From: JAAOII01 sp965207945
GTDB lineage: Bacteria > Pseudomonadota > Gammaproteobacteria > CBDBNL01 > JAAOII01
Direction: 5' to 3'
Length of the DNA stretch: 64,000 nt
NCBI GenBank assembly: GCA_965207945.1
Contig: OZ242303.1
Span: 1,550,001-1,614,000 of the forward strand
Shown: positions 52,568 through 63,500 of the stretch, piece after piece
Numbering within the stretch: position 1 is the stretch's first letter
Layout: each line of letters starts with the position of its first letter
Made by a program: the position numbers and the translations under genes
Notes under the pieces: generated by a model
Database searches by the model: none
What the model saw: only the letters and a program-made list of their open reading frames with translations
Told to the model about the DNA's origin: nothing

Positions 52568-52631
52568 GTCGCAAGTATTAGGCATCTTGCGGGCAGAGCA
52601 TGGCTCTGCCCCTACAGACCTGCGTCGCAAG
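52568..52631. repeat. Palindromic element flanked by 8-bp direct repeats
   Basis: A perfect inverted repeat (GGGCAGAGC, loop ATG, GCTCTGCCC; 52591-52611) is bounded by the direct repeats GTCGCAAG (52568-52575 and 52624-52631). It is more GC-rich than the flanking DNA and carries CCTACAGACC. It resembles small non-autonomous intergenic repeats seen in other genomes. Confidence 0.5.
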
Positions 52632-52712
52632 AATTTATACATTATAAATATTTATGAACGGTGTGAGCATTAAAAATTAAGCTGTGTATAAATGTAAATG
52701 ACAATTCATTGT

Positions 52713-53840
52713 CTAAAACAAATTAAATTGCTCGCTCTCTACTATGGGGGGACGGAATAAATCAGTTCTTAAACGTTCCATCCCCGTAAAGATTAGCTGC
52801 TTCTTCTTGCTGTTGAAGCGGGCTTTAATTAAATCTGCAAACACTCCGCTGCCACGCATTCTTGTTCCGAACTTACTCTCATAAAGTTTGCCATCACGGC
52901 TATCCGTAATTCGTCCCAACACTCTTTTCGCTTGTAATGGATAATGATGATTCAGCCAAGTAGCGAATATCTCTTTTAATTCATAAGGAAGGCGCAGAAA
53001 AACATAGCCAGCATTCAGCGCCCCATTGCTGTGAGATGCATCTAAAATACTTTCAAGTTCATTATCATTGATAAATGGGATTACTGGCGCCACCATCACT
53101 CCGCATGGGATGCCCGCATCAGTAAGAGTTTTAAGTGCTTGCAATCGTCGCGCTGGCGCCGAGGCGCGCGGCTCCATTTTTTGCGCAATTGACGGCTTCA
53201 ATGTAGTTATGGAAAAAAATACATGCGCCAAATTCATACTTGCCATTTCAGCAAGGATATCAATATCCCTTTCAACCAATGCTGATTTAGTGATAATCCC
53301 CACTGGATGTCGTGTCTCCAGCATCACCTCCAAAATAGAACGGGTTAGTTTAAGCTTGCGCTCTGCTTGCTGATACGGATCTGTATTTGAGCCCAAAGAA
53401 ATCGGAGCGCATTTATAATTGGCAGCGCTCAGTTCCTTCTTAAGCAATGGAGCGCCATCTGGTTTGTAAACAATCTTGGTCTCAAAATCAAGACCGGGCG
53501 AAAACCCTAAATATGCATGAGAGGGACGAGCATAACAATAAATACAACCATGCTCACAACCACGATAAGAGTTAATAGAGCGGTCAAAGGGTATATCTGG
53601 GGACTTAATATAGTTGATTATCTTCCTAGTGCTGTCGCGAATTAATGTTGTGGCAACCCGTTCTGGTTCATCTGCCAATGAGTCCCAACCATCATCTTCT
53701 TTAGTATGTTCAATTAGCTCATAACGATTAACTGGATTAATCAGCGCCGCCCGCCCTTTCTTAGCACCTTTGGCGCCAATGGCTACATTTGTGTCTGCCT
53801 CAATATTTTCTAAATAATCCTTTAAATCAATCCTTGCCAT
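52713..53840 (-). CDS. Radical SAM protein of the PA0069 family
   Basis: The 375-residue product carries the radical SAM cysteines in RGCEHGCIYCYARPSHAY (C95, C99 and C102). The surrounding pattern (SLADEPERVATTLIRDSTRKIINY; FDRSINSYRGCEHGC; FETKIVYKP; TDPYQQAERKLKLTRSILE) matches the uncharacterised PA0069 family. I start at 53840 (MARIDLKDYLEN); the preceding 8 codons (from 53864) add only a hydrophobic run. The substrate is unknown. It stands alone on the minus strand. Confidence 0.88.
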   Translation of the reverse strand: MARIDLKDYLENIEADTNVAIGAKGAKKGRAALINPVNRYELIEHTKEDDGWDSLADEPERVATTLIRDSTRKIINYIKSPDIPFDRSINSYRGCEHGCIYCYARPSHAYLGFSPGLDFETKIVYKPDGAPLLKKELSAANYKCAPISLGSNTDPYQQAERKLKLTRSILEVMLETRHPVGIITKSALVERDIDILAEMASMNLAHVFFSITTLKPSIAQKMEPRASAPARRLQALKTLTDAGIPCGVMVAPVIPFINDNELESILDASHSNGALNAGYVFLRLPYELKEIFATWLNHHYPLQAKRVLGRITDSRDGKLYESKFGTRMRGSGVFADLIKARFNSKKKQLIFTGMERLRTDLFRPPIVESEQFNLF

Positions 53841-53892
53841 ATAAATAAATATAGCATGAAACATGACATTAATGAATATGTTAAAAAGTCAA

Positions 53893-54216
53893 TCAGATTT
53901 TTCTATTATTAAAAGATTTTAATACACTATAGAGTAGCGTTTCTACTTTATCTATATCCAATTTATCTGCTAAAAAAATTATGAAAATAAGCTCGATAAA
54001 AACTATAGCCAATGTCCCTAACCCTGCTATGTGTCCTGAAAATAAATAAGCATCCGCAGCTATGATTGCTGCCAATACAAAAAGAAAGAACCATTCACGT
54101 TTACTGCTCCTCTTTTCAGCCCTATCCTTTTCTTGTCGGCCTGTTAGACCGTTGCGCTTTCTTGGTTTTGGCGTCTTAACATATTTTTTTATTTCTTGTT
54201 TTTCTCTCACTTTCAT
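53893..54216 (-). CDS. Small two-helix membrane protein, candidate toxin partner of the Panacea-like gene
   Basis: The 107-residue product has a basic N-terminal 40 residues and two hydrophobic helices (about 42-60 and 63-84), then a short acidic/basic tail. It begins 8 bp after the Panacea-like gene stop on the same strand, so the two form an operon. Small membrane-active toxins are a known Panacea partner class (as I recall), but sequence alone cannot show toxicity. It could also be an unrelated membrane protein. Confidence 0.6.
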   Translation of the reverse strand: MKVREKQEIKKYVKTPKPRKRNGLTGRQEKDRAEKRSSKREWFFLFVLAAIIAADAYLFSGHIAGLGTLAIVFIELIFIIFLADKLDIDKVETLLYSVLKSFNNRKI

Positions 54217-54224
54217 GCCAAAAA

Positions 54225-54698
54225 TTATTTTTTGGGGCCATATAGATTATCGTATTCTTCCTTAATATCTTCAGTAGGTATAATAACGTCCCTTTCGCCC
54301 TCTTTATAATTTTTGTCCCAAGCGCCACCAGGACGATGGGTTAAATCCACCAGATCTTGAGGAGTGTAATCTGCTAAATAGACACCAAATTCTTCTATTA
54401 TTTTATACGCTTTCTTTTCTTTCTTATTTTTTACATCAAGTATCGAAACTCCAAATATATCAACAATTTCTTTAGCTCCAAAACACCGCACCCTTTTATA
54501 TAAAAGAGGCAATACAGGACCATAATCCCATGCCTCAAAATGTTCGCCAAAGAGCGGTTCATTATTTCTGCCAAGATACATAACATGACATAAATATAAT
54601 ATTTTATGAAGTTCTAAGTTTGTAAGACGCCAGCCAGTGAAATGACATAACGTTTTTGCTCCTTGAAAAGATGTTATTCTCATAGATGTTATTCTCAT
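54225..54698 (-). CDS. Panacea (DUF4065/SocA-like) domain protein, candidate antitoxin
   Basis: The 157-residue product carries the Panacea pattern: LTNLELHKILYLCHVMYLGRN, FEAWDYGPVLPLLYKRVR and DLTHRPGGAWDKNY, the conserved GAW box of the domain. Panacea domains are antitoxins that neutralise varied toxin domains. The gene starts with a duplicated 15-bp block (ATG repeated at 54698 and 54683), so the first five residues are repeated; either ATG could be used. A small membrane protein gene follows 8 bp downstream. Confidence 0.78.
   Translation of the reverse strand: MRITSMRITSFQGAKTLCHFTGWRLTNLELHKILYLCHVMYLGRNNEPLFGEHFEAWDYGPVLPLLYKRVRCFGAKEIVDIFGVSILDVKNKKEKKAYKIIEEFGVYLADYTPQDLVDLTHRPGGAWDKNYKEGERDVIIPTEDIKEEYDNLYGPKK
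54669..54698. repeat. 15-bp duplication at the start of the Panacea-like gene
   Basis: AGATGTTATTCTCAT (plus strand) occurs twice in direct tandem at 54669-54683 and 54684-54698. On the minus strand it encodes MRITS twice, creating two in-frame ATG codons. It looks like a recent slippage event at the gene's start. Confidence 0.9.
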
Positions 54699-54875
54699 AA
54701 TAAGTGTTTATATGGGCTTACTCATAAGATTCAATACTGTAATATTAATAAGTAAGCTAAAATTATAATAAGTTTTAGTATTAAACCATATCTTTAACAA
54801 AACACTACTATATTCAACAAAAAAATTACATTTCAAATGCAATTAACTATGCCCGATTCCGAACTATGCCAGCAA

Positions 54876-55601
54876 TTACGTTCCCCAACTATAGCCGAAT
54901 GTTATGCCAGAGGAAAAGAGAGTAAAATCGTTATATGGAGAGTTATCATCCTCATTGCCAAAGCTAAAGCTATTATCAAGGTTGCCTACAACGTTTGAGT
55001 CCGCTTTACTCAACAGAAGATCTGTAGGTAATGACTGTAAAATATTAAAGCCAATATTAAAACCGCTGCGCGGAAAGGTGTGTTGAAAACCAGCTGTCCA
55101 ACCTAACGTCCCTTCAGTATGATAAGTCCCTTCCACAATAGAGGGAAATTTATTACCACCTCCAATAACATCGGTTGTTCTCACCTTAGCTCTGATAGAA
55201 AGTAATCCAACGCCTAAGCTCAACCCCCATTTTGGATTAAAACGATAACCCAGAAGAATTGCTTCAACATCTAATCTCTCTTTAGAATTCTCAGTTAAAG
55301 TAAAAGGTTCATTAGCCAAATTAAACTCAGTACCTGCCGAGTTCAAAGCTGCTTCTTCACGTAGCAAATAAAAATCTACCGCTAAAGAATGTGGGCTGTT
55401 TTTTCGGTAAAAATCCAGCATAATACCGCCAGTTTGTCCGTTTTCAGAATCAGCATTCCTCTCCTCGTAATCAGAGAATTGCAAAAAACTACCGCCCGCC
55501 ATAAAGCGCAACATGCCATCAGCATAAGAGCTTATGGGGATGAGTGATATTAAACCGGTTATCAAAGTCAAGATAACCTTCTTTTTCATAATTTTAAACA
55601 T
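54876..55601 (-). CDS. Exported beta-rich surface protein, possibly outer-membrane barrel
   Basis: The 241-residue product has a signal peptide (about 1-28, ending SYADG) and alternating hydrophobic/polar segments (YHTEGTLGWTAGFQH; FNIGFNILQSLP; FGYSWG) suited to a beta barrel. A strong GGAGGT ribosome site (8 nt before the ATG at 55601) supports this start over Met5. The gene has its own promoter (55642-55670). No known family was recognised. Confidence 0.72.
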   Translation of the reverse strand: MFKIMKKKVILTLITGLISLIPISSYADGMLRFMAGGSFLQFSDYEERNADSENGQTGGIMLDFYRKNSPHSLAVDFYLLREEAALNSAGTEFNLANEPFTLTENSKERLDVEAILLGYRFNPKWGLSLGVGLLSIRAKVRTTDVIGGGNKFPSIVEGTYHTEGTLGWTAGFQHTFPRSGFNIGFNILQSLPTDLLLSKADSNVVGNLDNSFSFGNEDDNSPYNDFTLFSSGITFGYSWGT

Positions 55602-55641
55602 AGTTACGTACCTCCAAGTTCTATTATCTTAATTACTATAA

Positions 55642-55670
55642 ATTATAGCATAAATTAGCATAATAGTCCA
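55642..55670 (-). promoter_or_regulatory. Sigma-70-type promoter of the surface protein gene
   Basis: On the minus strand TGGACT (55665-55670) and TATAAT (55642-55647) are separated by 17 bp, with an extended -10 TGCTATAAT. It drives the gene at 54876-55601, which has a strong GGAGGT ribosome site. The TGCTATAAT extended -10 also occurs before mutL and the giant lipoprotein gene. Confidence 0.6.
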
Positions 55671-55710
55671 TAGTTCGTCAATAAGCACGGTTTTAATATA
55701 TAATCCATAA

Positions 55711-56193
55711 ATGACAGTTAAAATTGGAGTCGCTATGGGCTCCACCTCTGATTGGGCAACAATGCAAAATTGCTGCCAGCAGCTTGATAAACTTGAAATT
55801 CCTTATGAGAAACAAGTAGTGTCGGCGCATCGCACCCCTTTATTAGTGGGTGAATATGCCTCCGCTGCCCAAGGACGCGGCATTGAAGTTATAATCGCCG
55901 CCGCTGGCGGGGCAGCTCATCTCCCTGGCATGATAGCGGCGCATACCCCGCTGCCAGTTCTCGGCGTCCCCATTAGTAGCGCAGCTCTTGGCGGAATGGA
56001 CTCTCTGCTATCCATAGTGCAGATGCCGAAAGGAATTCCTGTGGGTACTCTTGCCATAGGTATACCAGGGGCAATTAATGCCGCCTTGTTAGCCGCTCAG
56101 ATTCTGGCGCTGAACGACAAAACCATCGCCACTAAAATAGCCGAGTTTCGCAAAAAACAAACAGATACGGTAATGAAAATATCGCTGGATTAA
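55711..56193 (+). CDS. purE: N5-carboxyaminoimidazole ribonucleotide mutase PurE
   Basis: The 160-residue class I PurE has KIGVAMGSTSDWATMQ, VVSAHRTPLLVGEYA, AAGGAAHLPGMIAAHTPLPVLGVPI and VPVGTLAIG-type motifs with the catalytic SAHRTP. It works with PurK to carboxylate AIR. A TATAAT lies only 6 bp before the ATG, so the mRNA may be leaderless. It is 15 bp upstream of purK, the normal purEK order. Confidence 0.96.
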   Translation: MTVKIGVAMGSTSDWATMQNCCQQLDKLEIPYEKQVVSAHRTPLLVGEYASAAQGRGIEVIIAAAGGAAHLPGMIAAHTPLPVLGVPISSAALGGMDSLLSIVQMPKGIPVGTLAIGIPGAINAALLAAQILALNDKTIATKIAEFRKKQTDTVMKISLD

Positions 56194-56208
56194 TACAATC
56201 CACAAATA

Positions 56209-57447
56209 ATGAGAGGATATAAAACCATAGGCATCTTAGGAGCCGGTCAACTAGGACAGATGCTGGGGTTAGCCGCCATTCCTTTAGGTATGAGATGTAT
56301 CTTTTATGATGGGAGTGTAGGGGGAACGGGAGCAGCAAAAGCAAAAACTACAGATGAACTTCCTTGTGCCTCTGCAGTGGGCAAGATATATAACGACTTC
56401 AATACTTTCGCCCGCGCTGCAGATGTGTTTACTTATGAATTTGAAAACGTCCCGCGTGAGCTGGCACAGCAATTAGCCCGCAAGAAAAAGCTATTCCCTT
56501 CATTACAGGCGCTGCACTCATCAGCAGATAGAGTGCATGAAAAAAAGCTGTTCTCATCGCTGGGGATTAGCACAGTTCCTTGGCTAACACTTAACACGGC
56601 TGCAGACCTAACAAACACAGCAGAAAAACTTGGCTTTCCTTTTTTAATCAAGAGCACACGCTTGGGCTATGATGGCAAGGGGCAGACCATCGTTCGCAAC
56701 GATAGGGTTCTGAAAAAAATGCGCCAAGAGTTATTTGACTCAATAGCAGCAACTCAGCACAAGAACAACAATTCCAACGCCAACAGCACCAGCACCAACA
56801 ATGCCAGCACCAACAACTCCAGCGCCAAATCACAAAGCCCCCTTCAACAGGCAGAGCCGACTGCGCCCTATATTGCCGAGCAGCTCGTCCCTCTAAAACG
56901 GGAACTTTCCTTGATAAGTGTTCGTTCTATAAAGGGAGAAGTTCGCCACTACCCTATTGCTGAAAATCTGCATCACAATGGTATCCTCTATTCATCACGC
57001 TCCCCGGTGCGAGTAAGCGCGAAACAAACTCAGCAACTTCACCATTGGATGGAGAAACTAATGAAGAAATTATCTTATGTTGGCGTTCTAACCTTAGAGG
57101 TATTTGATACCTCCAAAGGATTGCTTGCCAATGAGATTGCCCCGCGAGTTCACAACTCAGGCCACTGGAGCATTGAAGGCGCCGAGACCTCCCAATTTGA
57201 AAATCATATTCGCGCCATCAGCGGAATGCCACTTGGAGATACATCCGCGCGAGGAGTAAGTATAATGCATAATTTAGTTGGCAGGATAAGCCCACAAGCA
57301 AGGAGCATAACAAATTGCCACCTACATTTATATGGCAAAAGTCCAAGGAAGGGCAGAAAACTCGGACATATTACCTGCAATGCCGCCAGCAAATCTACGC
57401 TGGAAAAGCACGCTGCTATTATGACAAACCACAAAAGCTTTTACTAA
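56209..57447 (+). CDS. purK: N5-carboxyaminoimidazole ribonucleotide synthetase PurK
   Basis: The 412-residue ATP-grasp enzyme starts MRGYKTIGILGAGQLGQMLGLAAIPLGMRCIFYDG and has TYEFENVPRELAQ, FLIKSTRLGYDGKGQ and NEIAPRVHNSGHWSIEGAETSQFENHIRAISGMP. An Asn/Ser/Thr/Ala-rich insertion of about 30 residues (around 188-215) has been added between the ATP-grasp subdomains. It follows purE closely. Confidence 0.95.
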   Translation: MRGYKTIGILGAGQLGQMLGLAAIPLGMRCIFYDGSVGGTGAAKAKTTDELPCASAVGKIYNDFNTFARAADVFTYEFENVPRELAQQLARKKKLFPSLQALHSSADRVHEKKLFSSLGISTVPWLTLNTAADLTNTAEKLGFPFLIKSTRLGYDGKGQTIVRNDRVLKKMRQELFDSIAATQHKNNNSNANSTSTNNASTNNSSAKSQSPLQQAEPTAPYIAEQLVPLKRELSLISVRSIKGEVRHYPIAENLHHNGILYSSRSPVRVSAKQTQQLHHWMEKLMKKLSYVGVLTLEVFDTSKGLLANEIAPRVHNSGHWSIEGAETSQFENHIRAISGMPLGDTSARGVSIMHNLVGRISPQARSITNCHLHLYGKSPRKGRKLGHITCNAASKSTLEKHAAIMTNHKSFY

Positions 57448-57476
57448 TACAACAGGTTGGCATATTCAGGTCACCG

Positions 57477-57506
57477 CTGACTTTTATAGCAATGTTATGC
57501 TATAAT
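57477..57506 (+). promoter_or_regulatory. Sigma-70-type promoter of the giant lipoprotein gene
   Basis: CTGACT (57477-57482) is separated by 18 bp from TATAAT (57501-57506), with a TGC extended -10. The ATG at 57543 is preceded by GGAAGG (57536-57541), an unusually close ribosome site. Confidence 0.55.
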
Positions 57507-57542
57507 AGAAACTAATTACTATAAATTTTTGAGTTGGAAGGC

Positions 57543-60500
57543 ATGAATACTATAATTAAAATATCAGTAGAGATTGTGGGGATAACTATACTAACAATGA
57601 TGTTAGGTTCTTGTGCAGGAGGCGGTTCTTCGGGAGGCGGTTCTTCAGGAGGTGGTTCTTCACCTAGTTCCAATATAGCCGAGCTTTTTGACAACCCATT
57701 AGTTATAACTCCACTTTACACATCTTCTGATGGGGTAATATCCGAGACCAATAAAGCTGATTATTTTAGATTCAGTTTAACTCAGCCCAGTGACTTTGTA
57801 ATTTCCTTCACCAATGCAATTAATATTTATGCTGGGTTATATTCTTCATCTTTTTCTCTGATAGCTGCCAAACAGGATTCTGGCAATGGAGGTAATTTTC
57901 GTATAGCCCGCAGATTACCTGCTGGGGAATATTACATGCAGGTAAGAGGCATTGACGTTGATACAACTGGAATCTACACGTTTAATATTGAAGCACCTAC
58001 AACTATAGCAACTCTGCCCTATGCATCTTCTCGGCAGTCCATATCACCTGCAGCAGATGAAGATTATTTTCGTGTTGTATTAGAGCAAGATGCGCGGCTT
58101 ATACTCTCCACCACTGGTCTTACTGATACTTTTGGTAGCTTATATGATAATTCTTTTGAGCAAATCGCCTTTGATGATAATTCTGGCGATGCTAACAATT
58201 TTTTGATGATACGCGAATTATCTGCTGACACCTATTACATAGAAGTGGCGGGAGTTAATATTCCTCCTACTAGCCCCCTCAGCTCAGGGGATTATACGTT
58301 GAATGTTGAAGTGCCATCAGATATAACATTACCTTATATATCTTCTGGGGAGTCCATATTACCTGCAAGAGATGTAGATTATTTTAGGTTTAGTTTGACT
58401 CAGGCAAACATAATTGATATCAGTACCTCCAGTTCTACTGATACTTATGGCAGATTATATAATGAGGACGGTACATTGCTTGCCTTTGATGATAATTCGG
58501 AGGATGATAATTCGGGGGATGATAATTCGGGGGATGATAATTCGGGCGATAATAATAACTTCCATATCACAAAGTTATTACCCGCTGGTTCCTATTATAT
58601 AGAGGTAAAAGCGCCTAACGGTTTTACTACGACAGGAAGTTATACATTGAATGTTGCGACGCTAGGTCCAACGTTTCTATCTTTGCCTAATGCAACTTAT
58701 GCAGAATCCATATCTTCACCATCTGACCAAGATTATTTTAGATTTGAGACAACTGAAGACAGGGTAGTTACGCTATTCACCACTGGCGCCACTGATACCT
58801 TTGGCAGATTATATAATTCTACTGCAGCCCCACTTACTTCTGATGATGATTCTGGCAGCGACGAAAATTTGCCTATTGAAAAGGTAATTCCGTTATATGG
58901 GGCTGACAACATTTATTATAATGGTACTAAGCGATTTAACTCAGTAGATCTTTCTGCTGTAATCCCACTTGTTTCTGATGATGATTCTGGCGGCGGCAAA
59001 AATTTTCTTATTAAAAGGTTACTGCCTGCTGGCTCCTATTACGTGGAAGTGAGTAGGAGTTCTTCTTCCCCCTTTACCGTTGCAAGCAATTACACATTAA
59101 ACTTTATTGCGCAAGAGCCACTACTCATCCCCTCACCGCTGACTGATACATCCCCATATACATCTATGGAGCAAAATATATCAACCGCAGGAGATGAAGA
59201 TTATTTTCGTTTTGAGTTAGCACAAGACACTCCTCTTATACTCTCCACCACAGGGGCTACTGATACCTTCGGCAGCTTATATGATAATACCTTTTCGCTA
59301 ATCACTTCTGATGACAACTCAGGGAGAAACAGAAATTTCTTTATAGCGCGTGAATTTAATAACGGCACCCATTACTTAGAGGTGAAGGGGGCTGACAGTT
59401 CCGCTACAACGGGAGAATATACATTGAATGTTGCCGTGCCGCGAACTATAACCTTGCCTTACACACCTTCAGAGGAGGCAATATCCCCCGCCGTCAAAGA
59501 AGATTATTTTAGGTTTGAAGTAACCGCTGCGAACATAATTAACATCACCACCAATGGTTCCACCGACACTTATGGCAGATTATATAATGGCGCGGGCAAA
59601 CTACTTGCTTACGATGATAATTCTGCCGAAGGCAACAATTTCCTTATTGAAAATATACTATCAAGCGGCATCTATTACCTCGTAGTGGACGGTGCTAATC
59701 CTGATACAAATGGAAGTTATACATTAAATATTAATACGCCAACCAATCAGCCAGAAATATCCTTAATTGACCCTAATCCAGCTGTGAATGGAACTATATC
59801 TTCGTTTACCGACAAAGATTATTTTAGGTTTAATGTAACCCAGCCAAACATAATTAACATCAACACCACCGGTGGCAATAATACTTTTGGTGCATTATAT
59901 AATTCAGCAGCCATCCAGTTAGCTTCTGATAATAATTCTGGCAGTGATAAAAATTTCCTTATCAGAAGGTTATTATTTCCAGGAAGCTACTACATAGAAG
60001 TGCGAAGCGGGAATAATACAATTGGAGATTACACCTTAAATATTTTCACAGAGGCGGTGCCATATATAAACTCTTCTGCTACATCTTCCTTTGAAACATT
60101 AACCTCTACACAAGATATACATTACTTTACTTTTAATGTAACTCAGGAAAGGGTAATTACTCTATACACCACGGGCAATATTAATACTTATAGCAGATTA
60201 TATAATGCTGCTGGCAACACCCTGGCTTCTGATGATAATTCTGGTAGGAAGCGCAATTTCCGTATTATAAAAGCATTATCTGCTGGCTCCTATTACATAG
60301 AAGTGGCGGGAAGAGGTAGAGCTCCTTCTGCAGTTGGCGATTATACGCTAAGGGTTGCTGCAGTAGAACCGCTACTCATAACTCTGCCTTACACCTCTTC
60401 TGGGCAAGATATATCAGTCGCAGGAGATGAAGATTATTTTAATTTTACTTTATCTGAGGACAGCAACCTTACCGTCTCCTTCTCCGATGCTAATAATATT

Positions 60501-63500
60501 TATAGCAGATTATATGATTCCTCTTTTATTGAAATTGCATCTAATCAGTATTCTAACGACAAGCGGAACTTCTTTATCAATAGAGAGTTATCTGCTGGCA
60601 CCTATCATATACAGGTAAGAGGCATTAATACTGATACAACTGGAAGCTACAGATTGAATATAGAAGTACCAGAAACTATAGCAACCCTACCCTATACATC
60701 TTCCCAAGAATCTATATCTCCCGTAGGAGACGAAGATTATTTCCGTGTTGTATTAGAGCAAGATGCACCCCTTATACTCTCCACCACTGGTCTCACTGAT
60801 ACTTTCGGTAGCTTATATGATAATTCTTTTGAGCTAATTGCATCTAAAGATAACTCGGGGAGTGGTGACGCAGGTAATCCACAAAATTTCTTGATGATAC
60901 GCGAATTGGATGCTGGCGCCTATTACATCGCAACAAGAGGTAATAATAGATTTGTAACAACTGGAGATTATGTATTAAATGTTGCATTACCTCCAACTAT
61001 AACCTTACCTTACGCATCTTCTGGGGAGGCAATATCCCCCGCTGGCAATGAAGATTATTTTAGATTTGAATTAACACAACCAAGAGTAGTTACCGCTTCC
61101 ACTACTGGCTCCTTTGATGTAGTTGGCAGATTATATGATTCTGCGGGTGTCCTGCTTGCCGCCGATGATAATTCCGCAAATAATGACAATTTTTATATTG
61201 AAAAAATACTACCTGCTGGTTCCTATTACCTGGCAGTGAGCAGTGCTAATCCTACTGCAAGTGGGAGCTATACATTAAGAGTTAGAAAGCAAGCACTACC
61301 GAGAGAAATATCCTTGTATAACCCAGCTACACCTGACCCAGGTTCAGATCCAGATTCCAATCCAGTCCCATCTTATGCAACTTCAGGAGAATCTATATCT
61401 TCGGCAACTGATGTAGATTATTTTAGCTTTAGTTTAACCGAGACGGACATAATTAACATCGCAACCACTGGTCCCACTGATACCGTTGGCACATTATACG
61501 ATTCTTCTTTTTTACAGTTAGCTTCTGATGATAATTCTGGCAGCGGTAATAACTTCCTTATTGAAAAGATATTATCCCCAGGTACCTACCACATAGAGGT
61601 AGCAGGGTCTGGCAGTTCTACTGCAACTGGAAATTACATATTAAATATTATGGGTCCGCCAACTATAGATATTCCCTATACATCTTCAGAGCAAGATATA
61701 TCACCTACAGATGATGTAGATTATTTTAAGTTTGAAATAACCGAGCTAAATATAATTAACATCAACACTACTGGCTCCACTGATACTGTTGGCACATTAT
61801 ACGATTCTTCTTTTTTACGCTTAGCTTCTGGTGATGACTATGGTAGTGACAAAAACTTCCTTATTCAAAAGATATTATTCCCAGGCACCTACTTCGCAGA
61901 GGTGCGAGGGCGGGATAGCAACACATACGGAAACTACATATTAAATATTGTCACAGATGAAGTTCCGATTATAAGTTCACCCTATACATCTTCCGCACAA
62001 GAAATATCCTCCGTAGAAGATAGAGATTACTTTAATTTTAATTTAATTAATCCCAGCGTAATTACGCTATTCACCACCAGCGCCACTGATACTTATATCA
62101 GATTATATGATGATGCTGGTGAACTACTTGCTTCTGATGATAATTCTGGCAGCGGCAATAATTTCCACATTCAAAAAATACTACCTGCTGGCTCCTATTA
62201 TATAGAGGTTAGCGGTTCTTCTTCTGCAGTTGGCAGTTACGCGTTAAATCTCATTGCCGAAGAAATACAATTAATATCTTTACCTTATACTTCTTCAGGA
62301 GAAGAGATAACCGTGCCTGGCGATGTAGATTATTTTAGTTTTACGTTAACTCAAGACACTGAAATCACTACTTCCTTCACTGATTCTAATAATATATATG
62401 GCGGGTTATATGACTATTCTTTTAACGAGCTAGCTTCTAATGATGACAATGGTAATAAAAGGAATTTTCGTATAACGAGGGAATTATCCGCAGGCACTTA
62501 TTATATACAGGTAAAAGGAACTGATGACACCACAACTGGAAGGTACAGATTTAATATTGAAGCGCCAGCAACTATAACCCTGCCCTATACATCTCCCCAA
62601 CAATCCATATCTCCTGCAGGAGATGAAGATTATGTGCGGGTTGTGTTGGAGCAAGATACCCCCCTGACAATCTCCTCCACTGGTTCCACTGATACTTATG
62701 GCAGCTTATATGATGCTTCTTTTTCGCGCATAGTTTCTAATGATGACAATGGCGGCTTCAGAAATAGAAACTTTTTTATAGTGCGTGAATTGAATGCCGG
62801 CACCTATTACATTGAAGCAAGAGGTCTAAACAGATATAGAACAACTGGAGATTATGTATTAAATGTTGCGACACCACCAACTATAACTTTACCTTATACT
62901 TCTACTGGTGAGACAATATCCCCTGCTGGCAATGAAGATTATTTTAGATTTGAATTAAAGCAACGAAGCATAGTTACGGCATCTACCACTGGCTCCGTTA
63001 GCACTGTTGGCAGATTATATGATGCTGCTGGCAAACTGCTTGCCGCCGATGATAACTCTGCTAATAACAACTTCCTTATTGAAAGAATATTGTCAATCGG
63101 CACCTATTACTTAGCCGTGGGCGCCGCTGACCCTGCTGCAGATGGTGACTATACATTAAATGTTAAGGCAAATGTTGGAGCGAATGTTGAGGCGCAAACA
63201 ACCTTACTTTACGCAGCAACTAACTCATCTAATGCAACTTATGGGGGAATTCTATTTTCGGCAGCCGATAGAGATTACTTTACCGTTAACTTAACCCAAA
63301 ATAGCGTGATTACAGCTAATACTACCAGCTCTATTGATACTTATCTCAGATTATATGACTCAGCTCTGGATGAAATTGTTGATAATAATCGCCTTGCGTT
63401 TGAGAGGAAAAAAGAACGGATAGAAAGACTTGCCTCTGCTGGCTTCTATTACGTAGAGGTTTATACCGACCACAAGAGTTTTACGCCAACTACAAACGGA

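Noticed and set aside
58414..58602. Separate ORFs in the giant gene (58414-58602, 60427-60618)
   Set aside because: They are off-frame shadows of the repeats, with no start context. The single main frame is continuous.
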